A stretch of 64,000 nt of DNA from Bolinopsis microptera (taxonomy: Eukaryota; Ctenophora; Tentaculata; Lobata; Bolinopsidae). Of the stretch, positions 9,956 to 22,800 are shown one piece after another. The DNA lies in the NCBI RefSeq assembly GCF_026151205.1, contig NC_087082.1, forward strand, positions 13,239,865-13,303,864, read 5' to 3'. The notes under the pieces were generated by a model. The model had not been told where the DNA came from. It saw only the letters and a program-made list of their open reading frames with translations, and did no database searches. The translations under genes were made by a program, and so were the position numbers. Position 1 is the first letter of the stretch. Each line of letters starts with the position of its first letter.

Positions 9956-12900
9956 TTAATCCTGTACCGTGGGCAAAATCCCCGCACGACAATTGGGACG
10001 TCCTCTAAGTTTCTCGATGTAAATCCGACTTTTATGACCCTAAATAACACTATTCACTCGAGTACACTATTTCACCAGTGGGGCATTTCTCGGAATCACC
10101 CCCGCTATAAATTATCTCAGCTTATAATTCTGATTGATATACAGAACTCGGGGCTTGAAGAACTGCACCGAGAGAATCAGGCTCGGGTATTCAGAAAAAC
10201 AGGTCTTGCATAGATCAATTTATTCGCACCGTACTATTATCACAACAGCATTGAGTTTAATCTCCCCCTTTACATAAAGCTGACTTAAAAGCTGCATTCG
10301 ATTCACTTAATCGGGAGTTTATATCTGGAAAACTTCAGTCATTATGGCTTTGCCGTGTAAATACATTCGCATAATGAAGCGATTCTTTTGCGGCACCGTC
10401 AGCGCTGTCAGACAGTAATGGCGAGCTCTCTGAGTGGTTTGACGTTACATCTGTTCTAGGCATGGGATATTCCCGTGTCCCCCTAAATCATTAATGTATT
10501 GCATCAACTCGCCTGCGCAGCGGCGAGAGATAAACAAAGTGAGTTGTCAACACGGGGCAGTGCTGCAGATGAGTTTTACCACCTTTGCTCTGGTCATGAT
10601 ACAGTCGTCCTGGATACTGACTATGCAGGATGATTTAGCTATCATGGACACCCCCTAGGACGGTCTCCAGAGTAGGAGCGACTGATCTTTTATGCAAGAT
10701 CTCGATGCGGCTCAGGCTGGACTCCCCCCCTCAGAATCAATGCAAGAAACAGATGGTTATGGCCATCGGCAAGAATAACATCCACAGAGGGCCTGATACT
10801 GAAGCATCAACGGTGGACATTACAGTAGGAGACACGGCTATCCAGCACGTCAGCAACTTCACTTACCTTGGGTCATTATATTGAAAGTGATGGGACTATT
10901 GACCGGTACTTGTCTGCACGGATCCAGAAGAGCCTCAGTAGCATTCAATCAGCTTCGGTAATACTTTGGAAGAATCGCCATCTATCCAACTAACACCAAA
11001 ATACGGATATATGTTGCATCGGTTCAAACAATATTTACTTTATGGAAGCGAAGTCTGGAACACTACTTCAAAGCAACTACAGCGCTTCGAAGTTTTCATC
11101 AAAACTGTTTGAGGAGAATCCTTCGAATTAAGTTGTCTTCCCACCGACGAGCAATGTTCAATGTTGGAGCGGGCAAGAATAAACCCGGATTATAACTACA
11201 TCAGTGCCAACCCGTCTTCGCTGGTTTGAACATGTTTTCTAGAATGCCGGACACCGAGCAATCCAAAGTAATCTATATGATGGACACCTGCTCACGGCAG
11301 AAGATCACGTTGTGCGGCCAAGAAAGAATTGGCGAACCTGTGACCTAAAGACGCAGTAACATTAACAGGAGATCCAGACATTGTATTTGATAAGGTCCGA
11401 GCGTTGGCAGGAAACCGAAAGCCCTGGAGAGAGATGATACGACATAAGCGGCAATTCCTTGTGCAGGCCACTCGAAATGATTGAGGAGACCCTCATCAAG
11501 TAAATCAAGTAAGTAACAGAACTCAGCCATGAACCTAAATGTGCCTAAGATTGCTGATCTTATCTTAGTGCTATGAAACAAACTTAAGGCCTAAGAGACT
11601 TAGCTTTTGAGAAATCGCCAAATATCCGATTTTACTATACATATTAGCAGTCTCACGAGTAACTATTATCACACTTATTTCAAGGTATCTCAGCTTCTGA
11701 TTGTAGCTAAGCGATCATCTAGGGCATTGAAATGGTCAGAGTCATCATGTTGAGTGAGGTAGAGGATCGGTTTTAAAGTTTTCAGACTTCAGGTTGTTGA
11801 GTTATTAGGTCAGACCCCATTTTTATTCTCTCACAGTTAGCGATTGATGTACTTAATTCAAATTAAGCTGAAAAGTATACATCCATGGAAACCTGCACAA
11901 TATAGAATTATGTAAATCTGTTCACTCATTTAAGGAGGGTGATAATGATAGCGGCAGCTCGTTATTGAAATATTTGCAAAACAAGATGTAGCTTATTTAC
12001 CTTCTTCAGATCTCTTTTAACTAGTAGTACTAGTAGTAACCGACTAATAATTACCATTAATATTTCGGATACTATGAACAATAGATTTAATTCGGGGTAC
12101 GAAATTTGAGATTTTTATATTACAAACTTCTTAGCATTGAGACATGACAAAACTTTTAAATATTATCAAATCCCATTCTCAGGAAAATCAAGACAAGGAT
12201 TTAATTCTAGGATCAAATTTTTGTTGAGTCAGCTATTCTCAATACCATTAATTATTTCCCAACTCCCAGAATTTCCATCTCAGGCAAGCACTCTGACTGG
12301 CGTCTCCAAGTAATCGTAATTTCCTACTCAATTTGTTAAAATATGGTTAATCAACCTAACCCGCGTGGAACGTACAAGGAACTGAAATTTAGTTCTACGA
12401 ACTTCTTGGCATGAAAATTAGTAAAATATATATCACATCCTTTCTCATGGAATCTGGACCACGGATCAAATCAAGTAATTCAATTATTTTATTGCCAGTA
12501 AATTTTCATAAGAATTAATTAAATTGTATCTTTTCAGCTCCTCCCTCAGCCTAGCTGATTGAGCGATTGGTGTTTTACCCCAATTCTTTGATCTACCATT
12601 TATAAAATGGTTAACATTTCTCACGGGTATGCTGTATGCACGTGCACGGTCGTTTAGTTATTAGGTTATACCCCATTTTTACGCTCTCACGAGCCAGTCA
12701 CTTTTGGATATAATAATTGTTGCTATTTAAAGTTACCAAATACATTATTTAAAGCAACGAAAAGTTCGCAATTTTGCTTTAAAAGTACGTTAAGTGCGTA
12801 CAAACCAAATATGATGACTCTGACCTTTTCAATGCCAAAGATGATCGCTTAGCCGCAATCAGAAGCTGAGATATCTTGAAATAGTTGTGATGAATGTTAC

Positions 12901-13214
12901 TCGTGAGACTGCTAAATAGTAAATCGAAATTTAGGCGATTTCTCAAAAACTTAGTTTCGTAAGGCCCTTAAGTATGTTCATAGCACTAATATAACCAAAC
13001 ATGCCATCTTAGCACATTTTTGGTTCATGTCAGAGTTTCTGTATCTCAATCAGAAACTGAAGATAATTGTTAGTGGGGGCGCGATATGGGGTGTCGGGTC
13101 AAAAAGAGTAACCCGAGTAATGGTGCTATTTAGGGTCATATAAGTCGGATAAAATCGAGAAACAAGCCGGACGTCCCCAACTGTGTGCGGGACTGTTGCC
13201 AGGTACATGATTAA
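9956..13214. mobile_element. TTAA-flanked fold-back element interrupted by a LINE
   Basis: The left arm (9956-10149 plus 11525 to about 11770) and right arm (about 12790-13214) are long imperfect inverted copies. TTAATCCTGTACC at the left faces GGTACATGATTAA at the right. Interior matches include ATATGACCCTAAATA-type sequence near the ends and, deeper, GCAGTCTCACGAGTAAC, AAGCGATCATCT and GTCAGAGTCATCAT. TTAA bounds both ends. Its own interior shows no coding region. A LINE fragment was later inserted into the left arm. Confidence 0.7.
10150..11515 (+). mobile_element. 5'-truncated, decayed LINE reverse transcriptase
   Basis: Translating across several frames gives the order of a LINE RT. It begins near ELHRENQARVFRKTGLA, then DLKAAFDSLNREFIWKTLQ (motif A), then NGELSEWFDVTS, VVLDTDYA (catalytic-motif region), HVSNFTYLG, and a thumb with IRIYVASVQTILLYGSEVWN and VPTRLRWF. 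Multiple stops and frame changes show it is dead. ACAGAACTC flanks it at 10141-10149 and 11516-11524, a 9-bp target duplication. The 3' end has a short AAGTAAATCAAGTAAGTA tail. It sits in the left arm of the fold-back element. Confidence 0.82.
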
Positions 13215-13297
13215 ATTAAATAAAATACTCGGAATAAAATTTTAATTTTGTAAAATTTGCACAAATCAAGTGTTATCAATAAATAGCTTAATTTTGC

Positions 13298-13530
13298 ATT
13301 GTTTACTTTTGATGTTAAGATTTACTAATATTTTAATTTTGTTTACTAAGATGTATTGTTTATTTGATTTCACAGATTTTGACTTTTATCATTGATTGGT
13401 ATTTTTGATAATAACATTTGATTTTGTTATTAAGATTTATAAATACTTTAATTTTTTTTACTAAGATGTATTGTTTATTTGATTTCGCAGCTTTTGATTA
13501 TGTATCATTGATTGGTATTTTTGATAATAA
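13298..13530. repeat. Two-copy tandem duplication of about 116 bp
   Basis: The AT-rich stretch containing ACTAAGATGTATTGTTTATT, then CATTGATTGGTATTTTTGAT, occurs twice in direct order, offset by about 116 bp. The copies differ by small indels. It lies upstream of the rhotekin-like gene; no function can be read from it. Confidence 0.6.
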
Positions 13531-13832
13531 CATTAATTGCTTTATTGTTTCCCTTACATTGTCATTTTGACAGTGAAAAAAAACTTGTTCCATGAAATAT
13601 TAACGACTAATTATAATTATACAGAGTTCAGATCTCGACTATTGAGGAACTATTATACCTATTTTTTGGGATCATTATTCATATCTTCTGTTATTCAATA
13701 TTCATAGTGATTCATTGAAATTTAGTAAAGTGTTATTTAAAAAAATCCAATCTAAAGCTGACATTCACTTTAGATTTACTAACTCAATAACTTGATTAGA
13801 ATATAATTCGCGAATTGCGGTACTAAAGAAAT

Positions 13833-16800
13833 ATGGAGTCAACGCGCAGAGAGTTAGGTTTTGCGGAGATGATATTGCGAAAGGGACGTCCGAAGAAAAA
13901 GAAAGTTCCGGTGATAAAGAAAAGTGAGGTAGAAGAGAAGTTACTGTTTGAAATGGGGATGAGGGAGGCGGCACAAAGACTGCTATCTTCTGCGTGCTGC
14001 CCCAATCCACCAACAAAGGGGGGAGGAACCGCGCCGCGCTAGTCATATTATTAAGTGTCATTTATTTGTTAGGCACTTTTTTAACATGGCCAGAACAGTT
14101 AAAGTCACTCTTTTAGTCTAATTCCCTTATAATAATAATAATTATTATTTAATTACTAAATAAACCGCAACTAAGTAATATTTAATTTATCACCTAATTA
14201 ATCTCAATTACGCAGGTTAGACGCAGGTAAGACAATACTTACCTCCAACAGCAGAACACTAGCACTTATGACAGCACTACAAAAAGAACATGTTAAAGAA
14301 GTAGAGGATGCTCACGGTCTCACTGACTTGTAAGTTATTTTTAAAAGTTAACAATTTAGAAGTTTAATTTATTTTGTATCGCAGAAACAAGGCCTAGACA
14401 GCCAGCTTCGTATTCCTCTGCAGTTAACCACTGATAGCTAATTACTACAAACCGTTGGATTGATTATTCTGATTCTCCAAACATTGAGAAACTTCCTTGT
14501 CAGGAAAGACAAAGACGAGCTGCTGAGAGAGGAAATGATGGAATCAGTCTCACTAGCAGACGTGACAATCTCAAACATAATCGTGCCTCTGAAATGGTGC
14601 AGGATCGACCACAATAAGTACAAGACAGACTGCTGGAAGTACCAGGTGTTCTGTCTCATTAGGAGTGGGATACAGGTTCTAGATTGTTCCGAGCTGACCA
14701 AAGTGGACATTCTCACTGAGAATATCCAGCTTAAGGATACATTCGTTCTGTAAGTGCTCTTATTCTGAAGTTTTAGTAAGTCCGAACTGTATCATTTTTG
14801 CCAGATTATTTGATTGGAATAGTGTGTGGTGCTTAACGATAGCCCTCAGGGTTTTAAAATTGATTAATAAGTCTGCCCTGATCTGTATCAGGTAATTCGA
14901 TGGTAGTTAAACCTCCTTAATTGCAGGAAGGATATGGGACCGGACTTTGTTATAGACCTTGAGTTTTACTACACCCAAACTGAAGATCCTGTAAAGAAGA
15001 AAGATAAGAAGAAGGTATGCTCCGCTCTTTGTTTCTATTGTTCTCGTTAATTTCAGTCGGCGGTTCATATTCCATGTCTTTTCGATGTAGAGATATTGCT
15101 TTTCCGTGTCTATCTGTGATGATTAATTAGCATTTCCCTTAAATATGTTACATATCTTGACATATTCAGATCATCAGGTCTCTAGTCCTTGCAAGATAAT
15201 CTGTGATATCATATCCAAATACCTTACACGGCGATCTTACACCAATATTCGAAATTGCCTCCAAAATGTTGGAGTACTTTCAGGCGGGCGCGGCGTCATG
15301 TTTGTTAATGCATGTGCGCAAAGCACGCACGTACGTACGTAACGTACATTGCATACCATGACAGTTTATTTATTATATTTTTTATATTTCTTGATTCATT
15401 GCCATTCGACGAAAACAAAGCCTTCAAAATTTTGAATTTTGCTTCACAATCAATCAAACTGTCAGCAAATTCAATAAGTCGCACTATCAATTTACACTAT
15501 CAGATTCAACTTAACTGAAAAGTTAAATTAGTTATTAAAATTTCTCAATTTCTTCTGTTTTCAGGCCGAACAAACAGAAGCACCCGCGTAAGTACTGGGT
15601 GTTAGTCAAAAATATTCAAACAAACCCTTGATTTATTTACTTTTTCTACATCACTACAGAGCACATCCTGCATGAAACATTACCTTATCACTTTTTCAAA
15701 CAACTCTCTTCTATCTCCCTTCCTGACAGGCCTGTGTTTGCGATAGCAGCAACCGCCTCCCTCTCCCTAGCACACTGCAATATCTGGTCTCAGAAAGCAG
15801 TCCCTGAAGTCGGGTGCTAAAGGGCTACCAGCGCACATTACAGCCCCTACCTCTCTCCCTGACCTGCCTCCTCTACCTGTTCTCAACTTTTATAGAGCAG
15901 AGATAAACGTTACTCCTCATTTCACTTTGAAACCTTCAAAGGAAGGGTTCCTTGGTTAGTTTGACGGAATCCTGCAGTTCATGTGTTTCACGGAACTTAT
16001 ATTTTATCTAATTTAACAGGTCAAAACGTTTAAAACTATCTAAAAACACCGTGTGCACAGTGATCCTTCGCAGCGTTGCTCAGTGCCTCTGAGGCGTTAT
16101 TGTGATAGATTAGCCACCGTATCATTAAAATTTCTGTTCCAGATGTCCAGCAAATGAGTCAAGGTATGCCTCACTGGGTAAAGTGTTGGTGCTCACTCCA
16201 AGGAATGTACTTGAAGTCATGGAAACAGCCAGAGGACCAATTCGTTTCAGAGCCGCTACTCATTATCGAGATTAACGAGGTAACTCATAAATGATATGCG
16301 TATTTCTAAACTTGCTACCGTTAGTTAGAATGAAAAACAAGCTTTTTCTGTAACGTTTTGAAATGAAAAAGATATCTGGATGGAAATCTAGTCAATGATT
16401 GAGAAATATTTCAGCACATGATGCTGGATCACGTACCAAGGACATCAGTTCAGCGACCCAACAATATCCACATTAGTTACTGCAAGGCACCCTATGTTGA
16501 TCATTTCCTTAGTACCGACACAAAGGAGGATCGCATTCTTTGGGAGATCGGTTAGTTCATCTCAGTACAGGTCCTGTTTCCTGGAAAGTTGGATGTGTAA
16601 ATGTTTAACTAATTGAGAGCACGTTTCCTTGATTCTTGTAGTGGATTTGAGTGCTTTTTTCACCACTGCAGTGCTTTTATGTTCCGGGGTAGGTGGAACA
16701 TATTTTGGTTAAAAATGGTTCTGGCCTGTCCCTAACCATCATAAAAATCAAGTTTCGAACTCGCTCAATACTCTCAACCGCCCACTTCGGGGCGGCCACT

Positions 16801-19800
16801 CCCAGGGGCCACGCCCCTCCCAAAATGAACCGAATCCCAGCTAAAATCAAGACTTTAAAATCTTTAACCCCTGTAGTGCCATTTAATGTCCGGGTAGGTG
16901 GGACATGTTTTAATTAAAAATGGTTCTGCCTGTCCCAAACCATCATAAAAATTCAAGTTTCGACCTCTCAACCCACCCGGGCCACTCCCAGGGCCACGCC
17001 CATCCTAAAATTACAGAATTAATCTAAAATCTAGACTTTAAAATCTTTACCCCTGTAATGTTTTATGTTCCGGGGTAGGTGGAACATGTTTTAGATTAAA
17101 AATGGGTTCTGGCCTGTCCCAAACAATCAAAAAATCAGTTTTCGACCTCTCAACCCTCTCGGGCCACTCCAGGGGCCACGGCCCATCCAAAATGAGCGAA
17201 ATCCAGCTAAAGTCCAGACGTTAAAATCTTTCCCCTCCTGTAGTGCTTTTATGTTCCGGATGGTGGACATGTTTTAAGATTAACAATGGGTTCTGCCTGT
17301 GCCCAAACCATCAAAAAAATCATGTTCGACGATCTCAACCCACAGCGGGCCACTCCCAAGGGCCACGCCCATCCAAAATGACCAAATCCAGCTAAATCCA
17401 GACTTTAAAAATCTTTACCCCTGTAGTGCTTTTTATGTTCTCGGGTAGTGGACATGTTTTAGATAAAAAATGGTCGTCTGCCAGTCCCAAACCATCATAA
17501 AAATCAAGTCTCGACCTCTCAACCACACGGGCCACTCCCAGGGGCCACGCCCATCCCAAAATGACCGAAATCCAGCTAAAATCCAGACTTTAAAACACAT
17601 CGTTTTACCCCTGAGTGCTTTTTGTTTCCGGTGGGTGAGGTGGAACATTTTTAAGATTCAAAATGGTTTCAGCCTGACCCAAACCATCATAAAAATCAAG
17701 TTTTCGACCTCTCAAACGCCACTAGGCCACTCCCAGGGGCACGCCTCATCCAAAATGACCGAAATCAGCTAAATTAATCCCGACTTTAAAGATCTTTACC
17801 CACTGTAGTGCTACTTATGTTCCGGGGTAGGTGGACATGTTTTAGATTAATAATGTTTTGCTGTCCCAAACCACCAAAAAATCAAGTTTTTCACCTCTCA
17901 ACCCACCCTAGCAAATCCCAGGCCACGCCCATCCAAAAATTACTGAAAATATGCTAAAATACAAGGACTTTAAATCATACCCTGTAGTGCTATTATGTTC
18001 CCTCCTGGGGTAGGAGGAACATGTTTTTAGTTTAAAAATGGGTTCTGACTGTCCCAAACCATCATAAAAATCAATTTCGTTACGCGACCTCTCAACCCAC
18101 TCGGGCCCTCCCATGGGGCCATGCCCATGCCCAAAATGAACCGAAATCCATCTAAATCCAGACTTAAAAATCTTTACCCCTGTAGTCTGTAGTGCTATAT
18201 GTTCCGGGGTAGGTGGGACATGTTTTTAGTTTTAAAATGTTCTACCTGTCCCCAAAACATCATAATAATCAAGTTTTCGCTCGACTCTTCAAACCCACTC
18301 AGGCAGGGCCACTCCCAGGGCCACTGCCCATCCCAAAATTTCCGAATCCAGCTACAATCACAGACTTTAAAATCTTTACCCCTGTAGTGCTTTTAGTTCC
18401 GGGTAGGTGGGACCTGTTCTAGTTTAAAAATGGGTTCTGCCTGTCCCCCAAACCATCATAAATAATCAAGTTTCGACCTCCTCAACCCACTCGGGCCACG
18501 CCCATACTAAAATGACCGAAATCCAGCTAAATCCAGACTTTTAAAATCTATTACCCCTGTAAGTGCTTTTATGTTCCGGGTAGGTGGAACATGTTTTAGA
18601 TTACAATGGGTTCTCTTCCTGTCCCAAACCATCATAAAAATCAAGTTTTCAGGTCCGATCGACCTCTCAACCCACTCGGGCACTCCAGGGGCACGCCCAC
18701 CCAAAATGACCGAAATCCAGCTAAAATCCAACATTAAAATCTTTACCTCCCTGTAGTGCTTTTATGTTCCGGGGTAGGTGGACATGTTTTAGATTAAAAA
18801 TGGGTTTCTGCTGCCTGCCCCAAACCACATAAAAATCAAGTTTCGCGACCTCTCAACCCACTCGGGGCACTCCCAGGGGCCACGCCCATCCCAAAATGAC
18901 CGAAATCCAGCTAAATCCAGACTTAAAAATCTTTGCCCCTGTAGTCTGTAGTGCTATATGTTCCGGGGTAGGTGGGACATGTTTTAGTTTTTAAATGGGT
19001 TCTACCTGTCCCAAACCATCATAATAATCAAGTTTCGACCTCTTCAACACCCACTCCTCAGATGCCACTCCCAGGGCCACGCCATTTCAAAATTAACCGA
19101 AATCCAGCTAAAATCCAGACTTTAAATAATCTTTTACACCCCTGATTGCTATTTATGTCCGGGGTAGGTGGGAACAAGTTTTAAAGATTAAAAATGGGTT
19201 CTGCCTGTCCAAAACCAACATAAAATCAAGTATCGACCTCTCAACCCACCCGGCCACTCCCAGGGGCCACGCCCCATCCTAACATTACTGCATATAATGC
19301 TAAAATCTAGACTTTAAAAGCATTTACCCCTGTAGTGCTTTTATGTTCCGGGGTAGGTGGAAATGTTTAGATTAAAAATGGGTTCATGCCTGTCCCAAAC
19401 CATCATAAAAATCAGTTTCGACCACTCCACCCTCTCGGGCCACTCCCAGGGGCCAGCCCAACCCAACATGATGAAATCCCCCTACTAAGACCAGACTTTA
19501 AAAATCTTTTACCCCTGAAGTGCATTTATGTTCCGGGATAGGTGGACATGTTTAGATTAAAAATGGTTCTGCCTGCCCAACCATCATAAAAATCAAGTTT
19601 CACCTCTCAAAACCCACACGGGCCACTCCCCAAGGGCCACGCCCAACCCAAAATGACCGAAGATCTCATGCTAAATCCAGAACTTTAAATCTTTACCCCC
19701 CTGTATTGCTTTTATGTTCCGGGGTAGTGGAACAGTGCTTTAGATTAAAAATAGGTTCGTGCCTGTCCCAAACCATCCTAAAAATCAAGTTTCGACCTCT

Positions 19801-22800
19801 CAACCCACACGGTGCCACTCCCAGGGCCACGCCCGATCCCAAAATGACCGAAATCCAAGCTAAAATCCAACTTTAAAATCTTTACACCCCTGTAGTGCTT
19901 TTATTTTCGCGGTAGGTGGGACTTGTTTTAGATTAAAAATGGGTTTCAGCCTGTCCAAACCATCATAAAAATCAAGTTTCGACCTCTCAACCCACTCGGG
20001 CACACTCCCAGGGGCCTCGCCCTCCTAAAATACTGAAATTAATCTAAAATCTAGACTTTAAAATCTTTAACCCCTGTAGTGCTTTTATGTTGCCGGGTAG
20101 TGGGACATATTAGATAAAAATGGGTCTGCCGGTCCCATACCATCATAAAAATCAAGTCTCGAACCTCTTCAACCCACACGGGCCACTCCCATGGGCCCGC
20201 CCCTCCCAAAAAGACCGAATCCAGCTAAAATCCAGACTTAAAATCTTTAACCCTGTAGTGCTTTATGTTCCGGGTTAGGTGGAACATGATGTATATAAAA
20301 ATTGGGTTATCTGCCTGTCCCAAACCATCATAAAAATCAAGTTTCCGACCACTCACCCACTCAGGGCCACGTCCAGGGGCCACGCCCAACCCAAATGACC
20401 GAAATCCAGCTAAAATCCAGACTTTAAAATCTTTACCACCCCTGTAGTGCTCTTATGTTCCGGGGTAGGTGGGACAGTTTTTAGATAAAAAATGGGTTTT
20501 TGCCTGTCCCAAAACCACCATAAAATAAAGTTTCGACCTCCAAAAACCCACTCGAGCCACTCCCAGGGCCACGCCCATCCTAAAATTACTGAAATTAATG
20601 CAAAAACTAGACTTTAAAATCTTTACCCCTGTAGGTGCTTTATGTTCCGGGTAGGTTGGAACATGTTTTAGGTTAAAAAATGGGTTCTGACTGTCCCAAA
20701 CCATCATAAAAATCAAGTTTCGACCTCTCAACCCACTCGGCATCCAGGGCCATGCCCATCCCAAAAGACCGAAAACCACTAAATTCCAGACTTAAAAAAA
20801 TCTTTACCCCTGAAGTCATATCGTGCTATATGTTTTCCGTATGTTGGACATGTTTTTAGTTTTAAAATGGGTTCTACCTGCCCCAAACCATCAAATAATC
20901 AAGTTTCAGAACTCTCAACCCACTCAGGCCACTCCCATGGGCCACGCCCCATCCCAAAATTACCGCAAATCCAGCTACAATCCAGACTTTAAAATCTTAC
21001 CCATGTAGTGGGCCCCCCTTTTTTATGTTCCGGGGTAGGTGGGACATGTCTAGTTTAAAAATGGTCGCCTGGCCCAAAACCATCAAAATAATCAAGTTCG
21101 ACACTCTCAACCACTCGGCCACGCCCATACCAAAATGACCGAAATCCACTAAATCCAGACTTAAAATCTTTACCCCTTGTAGTGCTTTAAGTTCCGGGGT
21201 AGTGAACATGTTTAGATTAAAAATGGGTTCAGCCTGTTCCCAGAACACATCATAAAAATCAAGTTTCGACCTCTCAAATCAAACCCACCTCGGTCCACTC
21301 CCAGGGCCACGCCATACCAAAATAGGACAGAAATCCAGCTAAAAATCCAGACTTTAAAATCGTTACCCCTGTAGGCTTTGATGTTCAGTGTAGGAGGGAC
21401 ATGATTTTAGATTAAAAATGGGTTCTGCTGTCCCAAACCATCATAAAAATCAAGTTTCGACCTCTCAACCCACGTCGGGGCCTCCCAGGGCCACGCCCAT
21501 CACAAAATGACCGGAAATCCATCTAAATCCAGACTTTAAAAATCTTTGCCCCTGTATACGTAGTGCGATATGTTTCCAGGGTAGGTGGACATGTTTTAGT
21601 TTTTTTAAAATGGGTTCTACCTGTCCCAAAACCATCATAATAATCAAGTTTTCGACCTCTCAACCCACTCCAGGCCACTCCCAGGGGCCACGCCCATTTT
21701 CAAAATACGCAGAAATCCCAGCTAAAATCCAGACTTTAAAATCTTTAAACCCCTTTAGATGCATTTATGTTTCCGGGGTAGGTGGGACATGTTTTAGTTA
21801 AAAAGGGATCTTACCGTTCGCAAATACCATCAAAAAAATCAAGTTTTCGAGCCTTTCGACCACTCAGGGAGCCACTCCCAGGGCCACGCCCATCCCAAAA
21901 TTCACCCGAAATCCAGACTAAAAATCACAAACTTCAAAATTCTTTACCGCTGTAGTGCGTTAACGTTTACGGGTAGGTGGGACATGTTTTTGTTTAAAAA
22001 TGGTCTACCTGTCCCAAATAACCATCATAAAAACAAGTTTCGACCTCTCCCCCTCTGAGGCCACTCCCAGTGGGCCACGCCTTACCCTGAAAAAGCAACA
22101 GTAGTGGGGTTGGGCAAAACAAACGTTACATACGTTTGAGTCTTATACCACCACTGTGTTTTCATATTATGTTACCGGCCCCCCAAAACTTTGCAGATGG
22201 CATGCTGAACAACTCATTCGGAGGATTCCTCGCCAATGTTCAAAAATTTGAATTTTTAGACACACCCATATAATATTAAATCACCTATATTTTTCTTTCC
22301 GGACATGCTAGACGCCCATTTATTTGAGATTACTGCAGATTATTATTGTTGCATCTGATCTGAAACATAATTAGGCAAACGTATTTGAAAATGACGAAGT
22401 TATCAAGCAAATCAATGTATCTCGTTAACAATATTGATTTGGTGATTATGGAATATGTCACATTGAATTTGGTTCCCCTGTGCAATTTGACGGGGCCAGC
22501 TAATCACCTCATCAGTAATCGAATCACCTGATCACACGTAATGGACAAACTCGTCATGCCTCGTATCCTTGGTCATCTGAGAGGCTACAACTCTCATTTT
22601 TTTTCCAGATACAAACGTAATATGAATGGCCCAAATAACACCCTATACAACTTGGCTTCGATCGGATTATCAAAACATCAATAAATGCATTCATAAACCT
22701 TCATTAAATAAAATATTTAAAATGAAAAATGAATATTCTTTGATTTAATATATTCCTCGAATGGAGTGGTGATAGTAAGTCATACCAAAAAGAACACCCC

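Noticed and set aside
14388-14503. Possible extra rhotekin exon starting after TTGTATCGCAG at 14384
   Set aside because: In the required phase it hits a stop after three codons, whereas joining 14329 directly to 14504 is in phase and gives a smooth protein.
16671-22088. Many 60-108-codon frames in both strands of array 1
   Set aside because: All are readings of the 185-bp satellite unit, opened at random by indels; the clean array has stops in the same frames.
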